Positions 42,200-52,612 of a DNA stretch of 64,000 bases are shown one piece after another. The stretch spans positions 63,489,425-63,553,424 of the forward strand of contig OX352765.1 of NCBI GenBank assembly GCA_947095585.1, written 5' to 3'. Within the stretch, counting starts at the first letter, position 1; the number at the start of each line of letters is the position of its first letter. A program made the position numbers and the translations under genes. This stretch comes from Nephrocerus scutellatus. Lineage: Eukaryota > Arthropoda > Insecta > Diptera > Pipunculidae. Under the pieces are notes generated by a model that saw nothing but the letters and a program-made list of their open reading frames with translations, made no database searches and was not told where the DNA came from.

Positions 42200-43392
42200 T
42201 GTTTAGGTGATTCAATTAGGTCCATACTGGGTTATTTGCCACTTCTTAGAGCTTGGAATTTCGTTGCGTAACATTGTTGAAAAGATGAATCTCGCAGGAA
42301 CCAAACTCAGCGCCCTTATTATATATTGGCTGTGAGGCCGTACATATATATATACTTTCTTCACTAATTTGAAAGCTGGTAGTTCAGATTCTGACAGCGG
42401 AGAGTAATAATCTCTGGCGGTGTTGATTGCCATATACGTCGTGCATGGATCGATCGCCAAAAGGGTTTTGTTTTCCATAGTTGGGATTGGGATGACCTTG
42501 TAGAGGTTGAACTGATCCTGGTTTATGAGAGGCAGGTTAATTTTGAAGATAACGTGGTTGCTGCTGATTCCTCCCTGGAGTACCTGAGGAGATCTTCCTG
42601 GTCTACAGGTAACTGTCTTGATGCTGGAAAATGCTGCCTTATTTTTGATAATTCTTGCCTTAGTTGTAGTGGAGGCAAGGGACATTGTGTGTATCTGCCA
42701 AGGCATCAAGCATTAATGATTGTATTCGGTAGAGATTCAAGCACATGACAGTCGTTTGAAGAGCGAGCGATGTTTAAGCTGGATGATCTTAATCTGATGA
42801 ATTTCTAATTCGTTGTCTAAAGTTCTGTTAATAAGTGAATTAACTCGATTGTCAAACGACTTTAATTTTTTCTCTGTGGCCAGTTGATCCAGTTTCATGA
42901 TGTTCAATGTAGAGTCAATTATTGAGGTTTGATTTGCGTAAAGCATCTTCAAGTAATTTTTATTTTTCTGAGCTGTGTAGATTTTGAGAGACATCTGTTC
43001 TGCATATTCTGAGTCCAGTACTCAAAAAAGCGCTTTTGCAACTTGTCCAATGATATTAACAGCGCCTCTTTTTGTTCTGGCTAAAAATAGGCTGTTGTCT
43101 AGTCGAAGTTCCCTTTCGGTGTGCTCGAAGATATTGATGCCCTCAACGCACATGTCCTTTTGCTGCATCTGTTGGCATAAATGACGTAATGCACGTCTAC
43201 CGTTGACAAGGTTTTCCCTCTCTGTCCAATAAGGTTTTAGATCGTAATATATTATTAGGTCCCATTCTGTTGTGATAAAGTTTACTGCTCCTATGTTGTC
43301 GAAGTGTATGCCAGAATGTGAATGTGAGAGCTACAGGTAACATCAAGCAAACTACATATTAGCATTATTGTGAAAAAGGCTCCTTGAGACAT
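42200..43392 (-). pseudogene. BEL/Pao envelope (roo-like)
   Basis: The ATG at 43392 opens a signal-peptide-like MSQGAFFTIMLICSLLDVTC, soon broken by stops. A cleavage region RTKR followed by GAVNIIGQVAKALF (about 43075-43020) resembles the F-type fusion start of errantiviral env. A coiled-coil frame (42994-42737, INRTLDNELEIHQIKI) and a frame with NKTLLAIDPCTTYMAIN (42709-42212) follow. Several stops show decay. Confidence 0.72.
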
Positions 43393-43394
43393 CT

Positions 43395-44200
43395 TTATTT
43401 TCTTGTATGCCTGTTTGGAATCATGTGGAAGGTGATTCTTCTCTCACTACAGATATACGGCTTCTTTAAGCTCCACGAGCTGATTTCTATTGTAGCATTG
43501 TTGCAGTATAGATTTTGACAATGCCCTCTTCTACCAAGAAATGTTTTAAGGCACCGATGAAAGTCGTCAAGTCGGTAGCAAGCTCCATGTAGACAGCCTT
43601 TGTAGCAAAACAGCATAATATGGCAATGTTCACCTTTTGGGGCTTTTTACCCCTTTCTTGTAGTGGATCCAGATAGGTACACAAAAATCTACTACTGAAT
43701 TAATGAATGATCTGGCTTGTTTGACTCTATGGTATGGTAAGTTAACCATCATCTGAGAAAATAGTTTGGGTTTGGCCCTTGCGCACTTAAGGCAATGCTG
43801 AACAACTGATCGTGTTACTAGTTTCCTTTTGTTGGCCGAAATCTTTGCTTCAAATGAGCTAGCGTTATTTGTGGTCCACAATGCATATGCCCTTTATGAA
43901 CTGACTAGGCTATCAGCTTAGTGACAGGGTCAGCGTATGGCAGAAGCATTTGGTGTTTGGCATCATATGTTAATTTAGATGATTGAATCCGTCCCGGAAC
44001 CCGGATTATTCCATTGTTATCTAGGAAAGTTGACAACCCTGTGATCGGACTGCTATTGCTGACTTCTCCGTGCATTTTCAGCTGTGTACGTGCATCTTTG
44101 AAATCTACTTCTTGCATGGTGCGGACAATGTTAAACAAGGCGTCATACAATTCCCTAAGTGTGAGAAGTATTTGGCTGGCTGGCACGAGTGGCACTTAAC
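43395..44200 (-). pseudogene. BEL/Pao integrase
   Basis: Pieces in order are FLDNNGIIRVPGRIQSSKL and YDAKHQMLLPYADP (44080-43920), CLKCARAKPKLFSQMMVNLP (43800-43740), VDFCVPIWIHYKK (first catalytic aspartate, about 43700) and FATKAVYMELATDLTTFIGAL (43610-43550). The second catalytic site is damaged: the expected D-N reads as KIYTATM or YCNNATI, depending on frame, near 43500. Multiple frameshifts are present. Confidence 0.8.
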
Positions 44201-44559
44201 CTCTTGGTGTAGTTGATGAATATTTTTATGTAACCGAAAATGCGTAGCGTCTTAAAGCTATTCCCATGATTAATTTTGTATAACCAGTCATCGCTAACCT
44301 GTGTTGTCGCTGTGGCCTGTACAGATGCACTTGGGTTTTTTCTTCCTCGGTCATCTAGTTCTTTGGTGTATGGCAGCGGCGAGATTCTTTTCCATTAAGA
44401 AAAAGAGGCCCATAGAACCAAATACTGCATGCCGCTATGTTTTTTTGGGCCAATCCCCGTGACAGTATGTCTGCAGGATTTTCCTTAGATGCTACATTAT
44501 GCCATTGTTGAACTGAAGAATTTTCTTAAATTTTTGCCATCCTATTATATATATTTCTT

Positions 44560-45695
44560 GCCGTTTTGCTCCTTTATTAGCTACCCCTGCCCCGTGGTGC
44601 CTTTGATGATTATGGGTCCTAAATCGACCAGTCTTCTATTTGTGAAAGACACTAGAACAGTTTTGCAAGGTTTTATAGATAATCCTTCTCTGCTGCACCA
44701 TTCTAAAATGTGTAGTAAAACACCTGGCATGACACTAGTGACAGTCGCCAAATCGTCCGCATAACTAATGGCGATGAAGCCTGATCTCTAAAGATCGACT
44801 GGAAGATTGTCAATGACTAGTGACCATAGAAGTAGAGAAAGCACTCCTCCTTGTGGACATCCCTTAACTGCAGTAACAGACACAGACACTCCTCCCGAGG
44901 AGGAAATAATATCTCAACTTTTAAGCATCGCCCTTATCCAATGATTCGTCGAGTCTTCAATACCTCTGCTACTGAATGCCCTTGCAATAGAGTCGTAGCC
45001 AGTGCTACCGCCCTCAATGGAATGAGGAAGGCACACAGGCCGACTTCCTTGGAACGAATAGTTCCTTCTATCTTATTTACAAGATAGTGAAGGGCACCTT
45101 CTATGCTTTTGCCTTTCCTGTACGCAAACTGACTTGAGTGCAAAGGGGTAGACAATTCTAACCGGCCTCTAATATGAACATCAATAAGTTTCTCCATGGT
45201 TTTGGGGACAAATATGTTAGACATATAGGTCTGTGTGTCTCCAGATAGTAGGAATGAACCCCCAGTTGTAGCTAGCTCTAAATAAAGTAATCATACCCGG
45301 TAGGATGAGATCGATTGCGTTCTGTAGAAGCGCTGTCTGTAGAAGCGCTGGAAAGATCCCATCACTATAAAGTAATCATACCCGGTATCATGAGATCGAT
45401 TGCGTTCTGTAGAAGCGCTGCAAATATCTCATTACTGCCGGGAGCTTTGAAAGGTTTAAAAGAGCCTACTGGCATTTATCATTATCCGGACTGAAGTTTT
45501 TACCGGATAAACTATTTACCCTACTAGTTATACAGACCCTTTTGTCAGATGCGTTCAAGTACGTGTTTTTTACACGAGTAGATGAACCTGGAAAATGAAC
45601 CTGGAGTAGTGTTCTGATTGTATCCTCACAGTCCGACGTATAAGTGCAGTCTGCCTTTTTTTTTAAACTCACAGAATTTGTCTGATCCTCAACTA
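44560..45695 (-). pseudogene. Non-LTR retrotransposon G (R1/LOA-like) RT fragment
   Basis: The minus strand reads DCEDTIRTLLQVHFPGSST (45620-45570), then TMEKLIDVHIRGRLELSTPLHSSQFAYRKGKS (45212-45110). After a break it reads VKGCPQGGVLSLLLWSLVIDNLP and ISYADDLATVTS, the intact catalytic YADD (about 44765), then WCSREGLSIKPCKTVLVSFTNRR (44705-44640). It is truncated before the RNase H. A local 85-bp duplication lies at 45283-45430. Confidence 0.82.
45283..45430 (-). repeat. Local tandem duplication in LINE G
   Basis: TAAAGTAATCATACCCGGTA starts at 45283 and again at 45368 (period 85). The first unit also has an internal TCTGTAGAAGCGCTG doubling. Confidence 0.8.
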
Positions 45696-45839
45696 ATGCT
45701 TTATGGATTCATGCTGCTATTGGGTTTCGATCATGAGTACCAAGGAACACATTAACCTTGTTTGAGGAGACTGCTGCAGAGACTGTGTCATAGTGTATTC
45801 TATTAGAGGCTGAACGGACAGTGGCGGGATTCCAGGTGG

Positions 45840-47220
45840 CCGGTATGACTGGATTTATGCAGTCTCTGAAAGTCCTGGTGTCTTGAGTTTGCTGCGTGGA
45901 TGCATCTCACTGACAGTGATGTCTTGAACTGGGTAAGCAGGGTTTGTGCAGGCTAACAGGAACTGTTTTGACAACAGTACATACATTGTGTTGTCTGACG
46001 GAGAGAATGGACGTCCTGATGTCTTGACGTATGCAGCGTGGATGCATCTCAGTGACAGTGATGTGTTGAACTGGGTAAGCAGGGTTGTGGCAGGCTAACA
46101 GGAACTGTTTTGACAACAGTACATACATTGTGTTGTCTGACGGAGAGAATGGACGTTTCGTCATGAAGATGATCGAGGTTAGTTATGGAGTGGTACCCAG
46201 TTGCGGTGCGAAGGGCTATATTTTGTCTGGGCTGGATTATTTCATTGTGTGTCACTTAGAAATGACGTCCAGATGGGGGCGGCATAGTTAATAATTGAGC
46301 GGCCAATAGCTTTGTACGTCGTCACAAGGACTTCTTTGTCTTTACCCCATGCGGTTCCGGCTAGTGCTCTTAGAACCCTGTTACGACTGCTTAATTTACT
46401 GCAAATATTTTACTACACTGCGTGCCTACAGAAGGTAAGGACATTGTCGAATATGACTCCTAAAATTTTGGGATAATATGAATGTCAAGTGGTAGCTTGA
46501 CTTCTTTTGTTCAAGAGGTGAACAGCGTAGCAGATGTGATGCGTAAGTGATCAATTTAACGCCGGTGGGGGGAGTAGAGAGCATCGAGACATAGAGATTG
46601 AATAAGATGGAAGTAAGAACCCCTCCTTGTGGGACTGCCATCTTTTGCAGGATTTTCTAATTTTAAATATGCGCTCCTGCCATTTATGTAACCTGACAGG
46701 AACCGTTTGATGGAATCGTGGAGACTGGAACTCAGTATGTCCTGTAAGAGGATGGAGTGGTCAACCGTGTCGAAAGCCTTCGAAAAATTGGGTGCCACGA
46801 CATCAGTGCGCCAGTGCGGGCGACGGTGATTAAGACCATCAGCAATGTGGGTCGTCAGCTTTGTTAAGGCAGTTTTAGTGCTGCGATGTTTCCTAAATCC
46901 GCGTTGATGGGAGGCTAGACTAAAATGTTGATGCAGTCTGGGGAGGAGGAGTGTCTCTAAAATTTTAGCTGTGGGGGAAGGTAGCGAAATTGGTCTGTAG
47001 GACGATCCATCGTGGGCGGGTTTGCCAGGTTTTAAAACTGGGACTATCCTGGCAATTTTTCATACCTTTGATATGGTGAGGTTTTCCATGGTTAGGTTGT
47101 AGCTTCTTCAACATAAACATGGAAATACCGTCTGTCACAACTGCCTTTAAAGGTTTACCCTTCCTAATGGCGTCTTGCACCTCCAGGGCGGTGAAGGTAG
47201 TGTGGTTTGTTTTGCATTTT
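45840..47220 (-). pseudogene. LINE H reverse transcriptase and C-terminal domain
   Basis: RT motifs visible are ALEVQDAIRKGKPLKAVVTDGIS (fingers, about 47195-47125), KPGKPAHDGSSYRPISLPS (about 47030-46975), APNFSKAFDTVDHS (46800-46755) and VPQGGVLTSILFNLY (46635-46590). The catalytic box reads ITYASHLL where two aspartates are expected, so it is mutated. The C-terminal SIINYAAPIWTSFLSDTQ (46290-46240) precedes a 142-bp duplicated part. Confidence 0.82.
45872..46155 (-). repeat. 142-bp tandem duplication in the LINE H C-terminus
   Basis: TGCATCTCA starts at 45901 and 46043, and the units (45872-46013, 46014-46155) are over 90 percent identical by eye, including CAGGAACTGTTTTGACAACA. It repeats the coding segment around RQHN and the downstream YPVQHITV part. 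Confidence 0.85.
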
Positions 47221-47230
47221 AACGCTTTTA

Positions 47231-47754
47231 ATACTAACAATAATATTCGGCGCGACAGACCGTTGCGGTCCAAGGTCTAGCTCTCGCGACCATTTGTGTT
47301 GTGCATGTATATTTTTGGACACAAATGGAAGGGACCTTTAATTTAAGGCCGGATCCGAACGGCGACTTAAGAAGCTTTCCATTACAAGTTATTACTCTCG
47401 GAACGTTTGTCACCCATTCGCGATAAGTGGGAAACTGTAGTGTAACACTACATACACACAACCAAAACCCATAAACAATACAATTTATTACGGAAATATA
47501 TTCCTATAAGATATAAGTCATACACAATAAATTCCACTAGTCGCCTAAGTAAATAAACCACACGTGTTCGGCAATGACGACACAAAGATTGCATAGGCGA
47601 CAATAGTGACTTACATTGGTAAAGTAGGGCACTTGCATTGCGCCCTATTCAAATGAATATTACAAAACTGTGAAAAATACTTTTGGTGTTACTGGGATTC
47701 GAACCACGAACCCATGCTCAGTAGGCATGCGCTTTTGCACTGAGTCATGGCGCC
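47231..47754 (-). mobile_element. tRNA-derived SINE, copy 2, with an internal insertion
   Basis: In the minus orientation the A and B boxes lie near 47745-47690 (B box GGTTCGAATCC), and the body ends in a TTATT-type tail at 47231-47242. Target duplication AACGCTTTTA is found at 47221-47230 and 47755-47764, inside LINE H coding sequence. A 227-bp insertion (47438-47664) flanked by AAACTG splits the body. Confidence 0.88.
47438..47664. mobile_element. Unclassified 227-bp insertion in SINE copy 2
   Basis: It is flanked by the 6-bp repeat AAACTG (47432-47437, 47665-47670), and the other SINE copies lack it. It starts with the small palindrome TAGTGTAACACTA. No inverted termini or coding sequence are seen, so the class is open. 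Confidence 0.6.
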
Positions 47755-48066
47755 AACGCTTTTAGTTTGCGTAAAACGGGACGAATGGTTTTTTCGTGAG
47801 CTGGTTCGACAAATTGTCGCGAAAAATGTGCGCCTTTTTTACTACTGTAATATTTGTGCTCATTGAATCAAATCGAAGTTAGGCCTTGAGATTGGGATTT
47901 CCCAGAACGACTTTTGACCGTAGACCAGAGCTTTTTTGATCCAAGCGTGCAGTTCTCAAGATGACTTAGCCACTTGGATCGCCGGTGATCGGCAACCAGT
48001 TTTTGAGTGTCCTTGGTTAGCTGAGTAACTCGAGGGTCAGCAGGATCCGCAACTCTTATTTGGTCG

Positions 48067-48740
48067 CTACGCTCTAAGGGCTTCCGTTGGAAAGGATGGA
48101 ATGACCTTTATGATTCTTCCGGCGGGTACGAATCTTTTGGCGGCACGAACCACAATGTCACGGAAGGCCTTCTCGTCAGATATAGCGTTCAGTGGATAAG
48201 GCAATTGGTGTAATTTTATATCGACAAAATCAGCGCAACCTTCCCAATTGACTTTATTGTGATTCATGAAGGTTCGCTGTTCGGATATGACAAAGTTGTC
48301 TGGTCTATCCGCTGTGATCACAATGGGGATGTGATCAGACCCATGCGCTGGTGCTGCTCGCACTGACAGGGAACCTAATAGCGAGGTGCTGGCTATTGTG
48401 ATATCAGGCGGGCTAGAGCACGTAGCGGTGATCCTGGTGGGAAAATCTTCATTCAAGGTGACACAGTCAGTTTCCTCTGACGTGTCCACAATGCAGTTTC
48501 CACGGGTTTTCTCAGGGAGAGCGAAGAATGAAAGGTGGTGATGAGCATTGAAGTCACCATCACAATTTTGTTTTGACCCTGGAGAAGGTGCAGTATGGAT
48601 GGCTGATAACCATTTAATGTGCTGTTTTCGGGGGGTATGTAAGCATTGACATAGGATTGGGGGAGGGCGCTTGCGAGGTTCCTTGGGAGCATGCGCCAAC
48701 GAAATTGGAGTTATAATCGCTGGCACTATGTAGCCTTGAG
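48067..48740 (-). pseudogene. LINE H endonuclease domain
   Basis: The 219-codon frame holds CDGDFNAHHHLSFFALPEKTRG (catalytic GDFNAH), PDITIASTSLLGSLS and AHGSDHIPIVIT (terminal SDH), the second half of an EEP endonuclease. The N-terminal half is degraded or missing. Confidence 0.82.
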
Positions 48741-48794
48741 CATTGCCGTAGATGACACCAGTTAGTCAAACTGTTGCAACGCACAGAAACTACA

Positions 48795-48925
48795 CTTTTC
48801 CGAATGGGACGAATTACAACAACAATTGCACTAGCTATATCCTCTTTGAAATAAGAAAACCTGCTGTTTCGCTGGTTTTGGCTGGTTTTGACATTCGAAT
48901 TCGGATTCAGATTCCAAATAAAATA
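48795..48925 (+). repeat. Interspersed repeat Z, copy 2
   Basis: It matches 18470-18600: TACAACAACAATTGCACTA, TCTTTGAAATAAGAAAACCTGCTG, and a TAAAATACAGCTAATA end. It has a small GCTGGTTTTG doubling. Confidence 0.55.
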
Positions 48926-49424
48926 CAGCTAATATCGTAAAGAAGTGAAAACCCGTTCGGTCTAATTCGCATTGATTTCATGTTTCTACCAAAGCACGTT
49001 GATTTTACCGAAATAGGCAAAACAATTAGTTGTACAACGATTGTAACGTGTATTTAATTAATATTATTTTGTAATTTGATGTTATGTGTTATACAATCGT
49101 TCTACTACATATTTTAATTCTGATGCTATTAATATATAACACTAAAGCAATGTATAGACAGAACAGAAAATAAATGCCGTTTGCCGTGCATTTATAGTGT
49201 TTTGTTTTGCTATCAATTGTTTTCTCCTAAGCCGAAAATGGATAAAACCATAATATGTTTTCTAAATTATATAAAAAGTCTAAACCAAATTGATTTTTAG
49301 ACTGTATATAGTGTCTAAATTGTTTGAAAGAAAAAGGTGCCCATTATTTTAGCAGTTGCAGTTTTAATTGGAAGAAAACAGAAAAAGTGTTTGTTTCTTT
49401 TCTTTGAATTTTTGGGTGTTCGCC
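48926..49424. other. AT-rich stretch upstream of the candidate peptide gene
   Basis: No coding sequence and no match to other repeats here. It may contain the promoter of the candidate gene at 49425. I see no convincing TATA box. Confidence 0.45.
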
Positions 49425-49981
49425 ATGTACAAACCACAAGCTGCAATAACCGTACTACATGGGCGGTGTTTATTTCTTCGGTCGGTAATTTATTATGCCT
49501 TCGCTGTATTTATTATAATAGCAAGTCAACAGATTTGTTTTTCATATGGCCAAGGTAAATAATTAAATCTACATTGAATAATGGTTGTTTTACTTAATAT
49601 AAATGGTATTTCTAAAAGCAAAGCATTCAGAGATATTTAACAAGTTCAAATAGGTTATGAACCTAACAAATAGTATATTTATATATAAATAGATATATGA
49701 TGTATATGTAATATTATTATTTGATTTAAATCAATAAGCTTTTCTTGGGATAGTAATTATAAGAACAAACAGAAATCATGGCTGATTTCAGAAATAAGTT
49801 TAAAACATGCTGTATGCATTATGTATATGTATAATGACTTATTCCAATATACTTTTTTGGTTTAGACAGTATAGCGGGAGGATTTAGTGGACCTTCCATT
49901 AGCAATTTGTGTGTTTTTCTTTGCGGTCCGTGCTCAGTACACTGCAACTGCAGTCGTGTTCGAACACAAGCAGTTCACTAG
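49425..49981 (+). CDS. Candidate small secreted cysteine-rich peptide, two exons
   Basis: Exon 1 (49425-49554) starts MYKPQAAITVLHGR and has a hydrophobic core VIYYAFAVFIIIASQQICFS, a plausible signal peptide. It ends at CCAAG with donor GTAAAT. A pyrimidine-containing acceptor (TTTTTTGGTTTAG) at 49865 opens exon 2 (49866-49981), which keeps frame. It encodes SIAGGFSGPSISN and a cysteine cluster (C-x3-C-x2-C-x3-C-x-C), then stops at TAG. The total is 81 residues. I do not recognise the family. The region is free of obvious transposon sequence. It could be chance, since short frames with splice-like sites are common in AT-rich DNA. Confidence 0.35.
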
Positions 49982-51140
49982 ATTAGAAGCAAACCAGGCA
50001 AATTTGAGAAGTAAAAATAATCTTTCTCCCGTTATATGACAGAGCAGAAAACAGTAGTCCATGTTGAATGCATGAATTCTAAAATTGTAATTTCTTTTTT
50101 TTTTGTAAAACTGCCCCAGAGTTTTTTTTGGCTGTCAAGTTGTTCGTTTCCCATTCAAAACGACTCTAGACTCTACCGTTGAGCGAAAACAGATCTGTAT
50201 ATTTTGGAAGATTTACCCCTCTTTATACTAGCACAACAACAACACATGCAACAAAAAAATGTAAACAAAATATTTTCGCCTTTCGTGTTCCATTTCCCTT
50301 TTGAAAAATTCTGCGATCGAGCCCGCAAAAAAAAAATTAACATAAGAGAACGAACTAACGGTTGTTTAATAAAACTGAATGAGTCAAAATGACGTATATA
50401 AATAGGTTCATAAGATTAGAAGAAGTCAATAGTCAAAGTACAATCGTTGTTAGTGAAGTGGTTCATTTTCTTATAACAAGTATAAAAGGTTAATTTTGTA
50501 AAACAAAGAGAGGCTTAGCCTTATTTTGTGCATGTAAAAAAATAAGTAATATAAGACCACGTAGGTGATGAACCTCGTGGAAATTAATCTGTTGACCATC
50601 GTCTTGTTCTGACCCAAAGTGGTGTTCAAAAGTCTGAAAAAAGTATTTCGCTATAATTGGAGAAGAGCAACAGGTGAAGCTGTATTAGAAATATGTACCA
50701 CCAATGTGCGAGAAAATTATCTATGGCAAGGTAAATAATGATCTTGGGGACCGTGGAATAGGAAAAGTGGAGTCAACCAATTTAAGGAAGAACGTACTAT
50801 TATTATTATATGTGAGAGTAATGAATATTAGCCCATCATCTAACATAATAACATGTTACCTAATAAAAATACATTTTTAATTTAAAAAGAGTATTGTGCA
50901 TAGTAGTTGCTTTAATCTGAAACAAATTCGCGTTGAATTCTTTTTTTTTGTGATTTGTTTCTTTTTTTGATTTGTCAATGTTCATGCAGTTCTGAGCTAT
51001 GTTTAAAGTGTCAAGTCTCTAGCTCAATGGGAAGTTAGGTTAAAATCATTATTTACACTGCATTAACAGCAGTTTACATTTTAGTTAGCTACATTAGTTG
51101 AATATTAATCTTAATCGCACTATATAACTATTCAATAACT
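49982..51140. other. Repeat-poor stretch with a possible promoter, no gene assigned
   Basis: No recognised coding sequence or repeat is present. A 40-codon plus-strand frame near 50614-50740 (RYNWRRATGEAVLEICTTN) ends at a donor-like CAAGGTAAATAATG, but it has no start codon and no known family. Confidence 0.4.
50395..50432 (+). promoter_or_regulatory. Possible core promoter (TATA box plus initiator-like site)
   Basis: TATATAAATAGG at 50395-50406 is a strong insect TATA-box match. An initiator-like TCAATA lies about 31 bp downstream (50426). No open frame clearly depends on it. Confidence 0.3.
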
Positions 51141-51230
51141 GTATATATATATATATAATAATATGTATATATATATATATATATATAGTAATAATAGTAA
51201 TTATAATTATATATAATTATAATATAATAT
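51141..51230. repeat. (TA)n and ATAATT microsatellite
   Basis: TA runs and TAATTATAAT repeats lie directly at the 3' side of SINE copy 3. Similar ATAATTATA repeats resume on its other side (52990-53060), so the SINE may sit inside one AT array. Confidence 0.8.
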
Positions 51231-51324
51231 CGGCGCGACAGACCATACGGTCCAAGGCCTGACTTGTCGCAACCATTTGTGTTGAGCATGCATATTTTTG
51301 AACACAAATGGAGGGACCTACAAT

Positions 51325-51548
51325 TGCTATATTGCTTTCAACAAAAAATTTTTTGGTTAAGAAATATTTAACCAAATTTTTATTTATAATTCTCACCACC
51401 AGAGTCGACTTTTAAAAATTATATATGGATAAGTTGGCAAACAAATGAAACAAAAAATTTACCAAAATTTGGTTAGTTTTTGCTGTTGCTTTAATCAGCC
51501 GTTAACCACAAAAAATAACTAACTCATTTTGTTGAAAGAAATATAGCA
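51325..51548. mobile_element. TGC-ended MITE, copy 3
   Basis: Inverted termini TGCTATATTGCTTTCAACA and complement (one mismatch in about 21) enclose 224 bp, flanked by the 3-bp duplication AAT (51322-51324, 51549-51551). Only the termini match copies 1 and 2, so the interior is a different subfamily. Confidence 0.85.
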
Positions 51549-51690
51549 AATTTAATGCCTGATCCGAACGGCGAATTGAGAAGCTTTCAGTAATTTTGTT
51601 TAATGACGCTGTTCCGAACAGTTCAGAGCAGAAAAAAATCAGGTTTTCGTGTTCAATGAGAAAAATTTCTGTCTGAGACTGTTCTACTTT

Positions 51691-52612
51691 GGGTCTATTC
51701 TTTTATTCAACCCGAGCGAGTAAAGTTACCCGGAGTACACCGAGCGAGTGTTGCATGGTGTAAAAATGTTCGGTGTGTACACTGGGTAACTTTACTCGCT
51801 CGGGTTGAATAAAAAACAGAACCGAGTAAAACCGAGTAAACATTTGAAAAACCGATTTTAATTCGTGTGAAAAAATAAAATAAAAAATGGATACATTATT
51901 ATTAAATATAATAGCAAATAATTTGTTTCCGAAAATCTTGCTACAGCTGTTATTTCGGGTGATTCTTTAACTATTTCATCAATAGCATCGTAAAAATTCC
52001 AAAACTATTCCTATTGTTTCCTGTTGTTTCATTGCGTTCTTTTGTTTTTTTGTACTGACGTACTAAGCTCTTCCATTTGTTTTCAATTTGATCCCACGTT
52101 AGGTTCAAACTGGAATCTTTATTAAATTCTTCACCAACTTTTTGAAAAATGTTTTTCTTCACACCTGTTGCTAATTGGTCATAATTGTCTTTAATCAAAC
52201 TTATAAGGCTCATTGTTTGATCATGAGTCCAATGGAAAGCTAAAATATAAAAATGATTAGTAAAATATAACAGAGAAAAATATATTAAAATATAAATAAT
52301 GTATTTTATTTTATAAATTTTTTATGTGTGTATTTTTTATGAATTAAACTTACTGTCTGATTTACGAGAATTATCCATTTGTCCGTTATTTTTATGTGAC
52401 AGCAAACTTTTCAGGGCTACTAGATTTTTACTCTGCCTTACACTGATATTCACTTCAGAGTAAAAAATAGGAAACTGTGTATACACCGTGTCGTGCTCGG
52501 TTCACAATAAAAAACACAAAGTACAGAGTAAAATTACCCCGGGTGAATAAAAGAACACAGTGTAAATTTTTGACGTACACTGCTCGCTCGGGTTGAATAA
52601 AAGAATAGACCC
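51691..52612 (-). mobile_element. Harbinger-like transposon with Myb/SANT gene and perfect 30-bp termini
   Basis: Positions 51691-51720 and 52583-52612 are perfect inverted repeats (starting GGGTCTATTCTTTTATTCAA), flanked by TTT (51688-51690, 52613-52615). The 922-bp element carries a spliced Myb/SANT protein frame and no DDE transposase. PIF/Harbinger elements normally encode both a transposase and such a DNA-binding protein and make 3-bp duplications, so this would be a non-autonomous relative (inference). Its left end also folds back on itself (51715-51745 with 51772-51808). Confidence 0.75.
51971..52378 (-). pseudogene. Myb/SANT-like (trihelix) protein in the transposon, two exons
   Basis: Exon 1 (52378-52354) encodes MDNSRKSD and ends at donor GTAAGTTT. 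Exon 2 starts at 52239 after TATATTTTAG and keeps frame (FHWTHDQTMSLISLIKDNYD, WDQIENKWKSLVRQYKKTKE). The tryptophan spacing and the NKWKSL helix fit a Myb/SANT-like DNA-binding domain, probably for the transposon ends. Near 52010 a one-base frameshift cuts the frame. The alternative frame continues YDAIDEIVKESPEIT, so the copy was recently intact. Confidence 0.75.

Larger units (their letters stand above)
42080..44535 (-). mobile_element. BEL/Pao (roo-like) retrotransposon, 3' half
   Basis: On the minus strand, from right to left: a Pao-type block (WHNVASKENPADILSRGLA), integrase with its zinc finger and core, then env with signal peptide, a cleavage site and coiled coil. The order pol-env and the NPAD(I)LSRG and VDFC motifs identify BEL/Pao, and the env places it near roo. 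Protease, RT and gag are absent at the right, where LINE G begins. No LTR was found at the left. Confidence 0.82.
45700..48745 (-). mobile_element. Jockey-clade LINE H, ORF2 nearly complete, split by a SINE
   Basis: Minus strand, right to left: endonuclease (48726-48067), linker (48060-47760), SINE insertion (47231-47754), RT (47220-46420), C-terminal region with a tandem duplication (46300-45840). Motif style (FSKAFDTVDHSILLQDIL, PQGGVLTSILFNLYVS, HLHDETSILSVRQHN) is that of the jockey clade. It has multiple stops. Family ORF1 is not seen. Confidence 0.85.
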
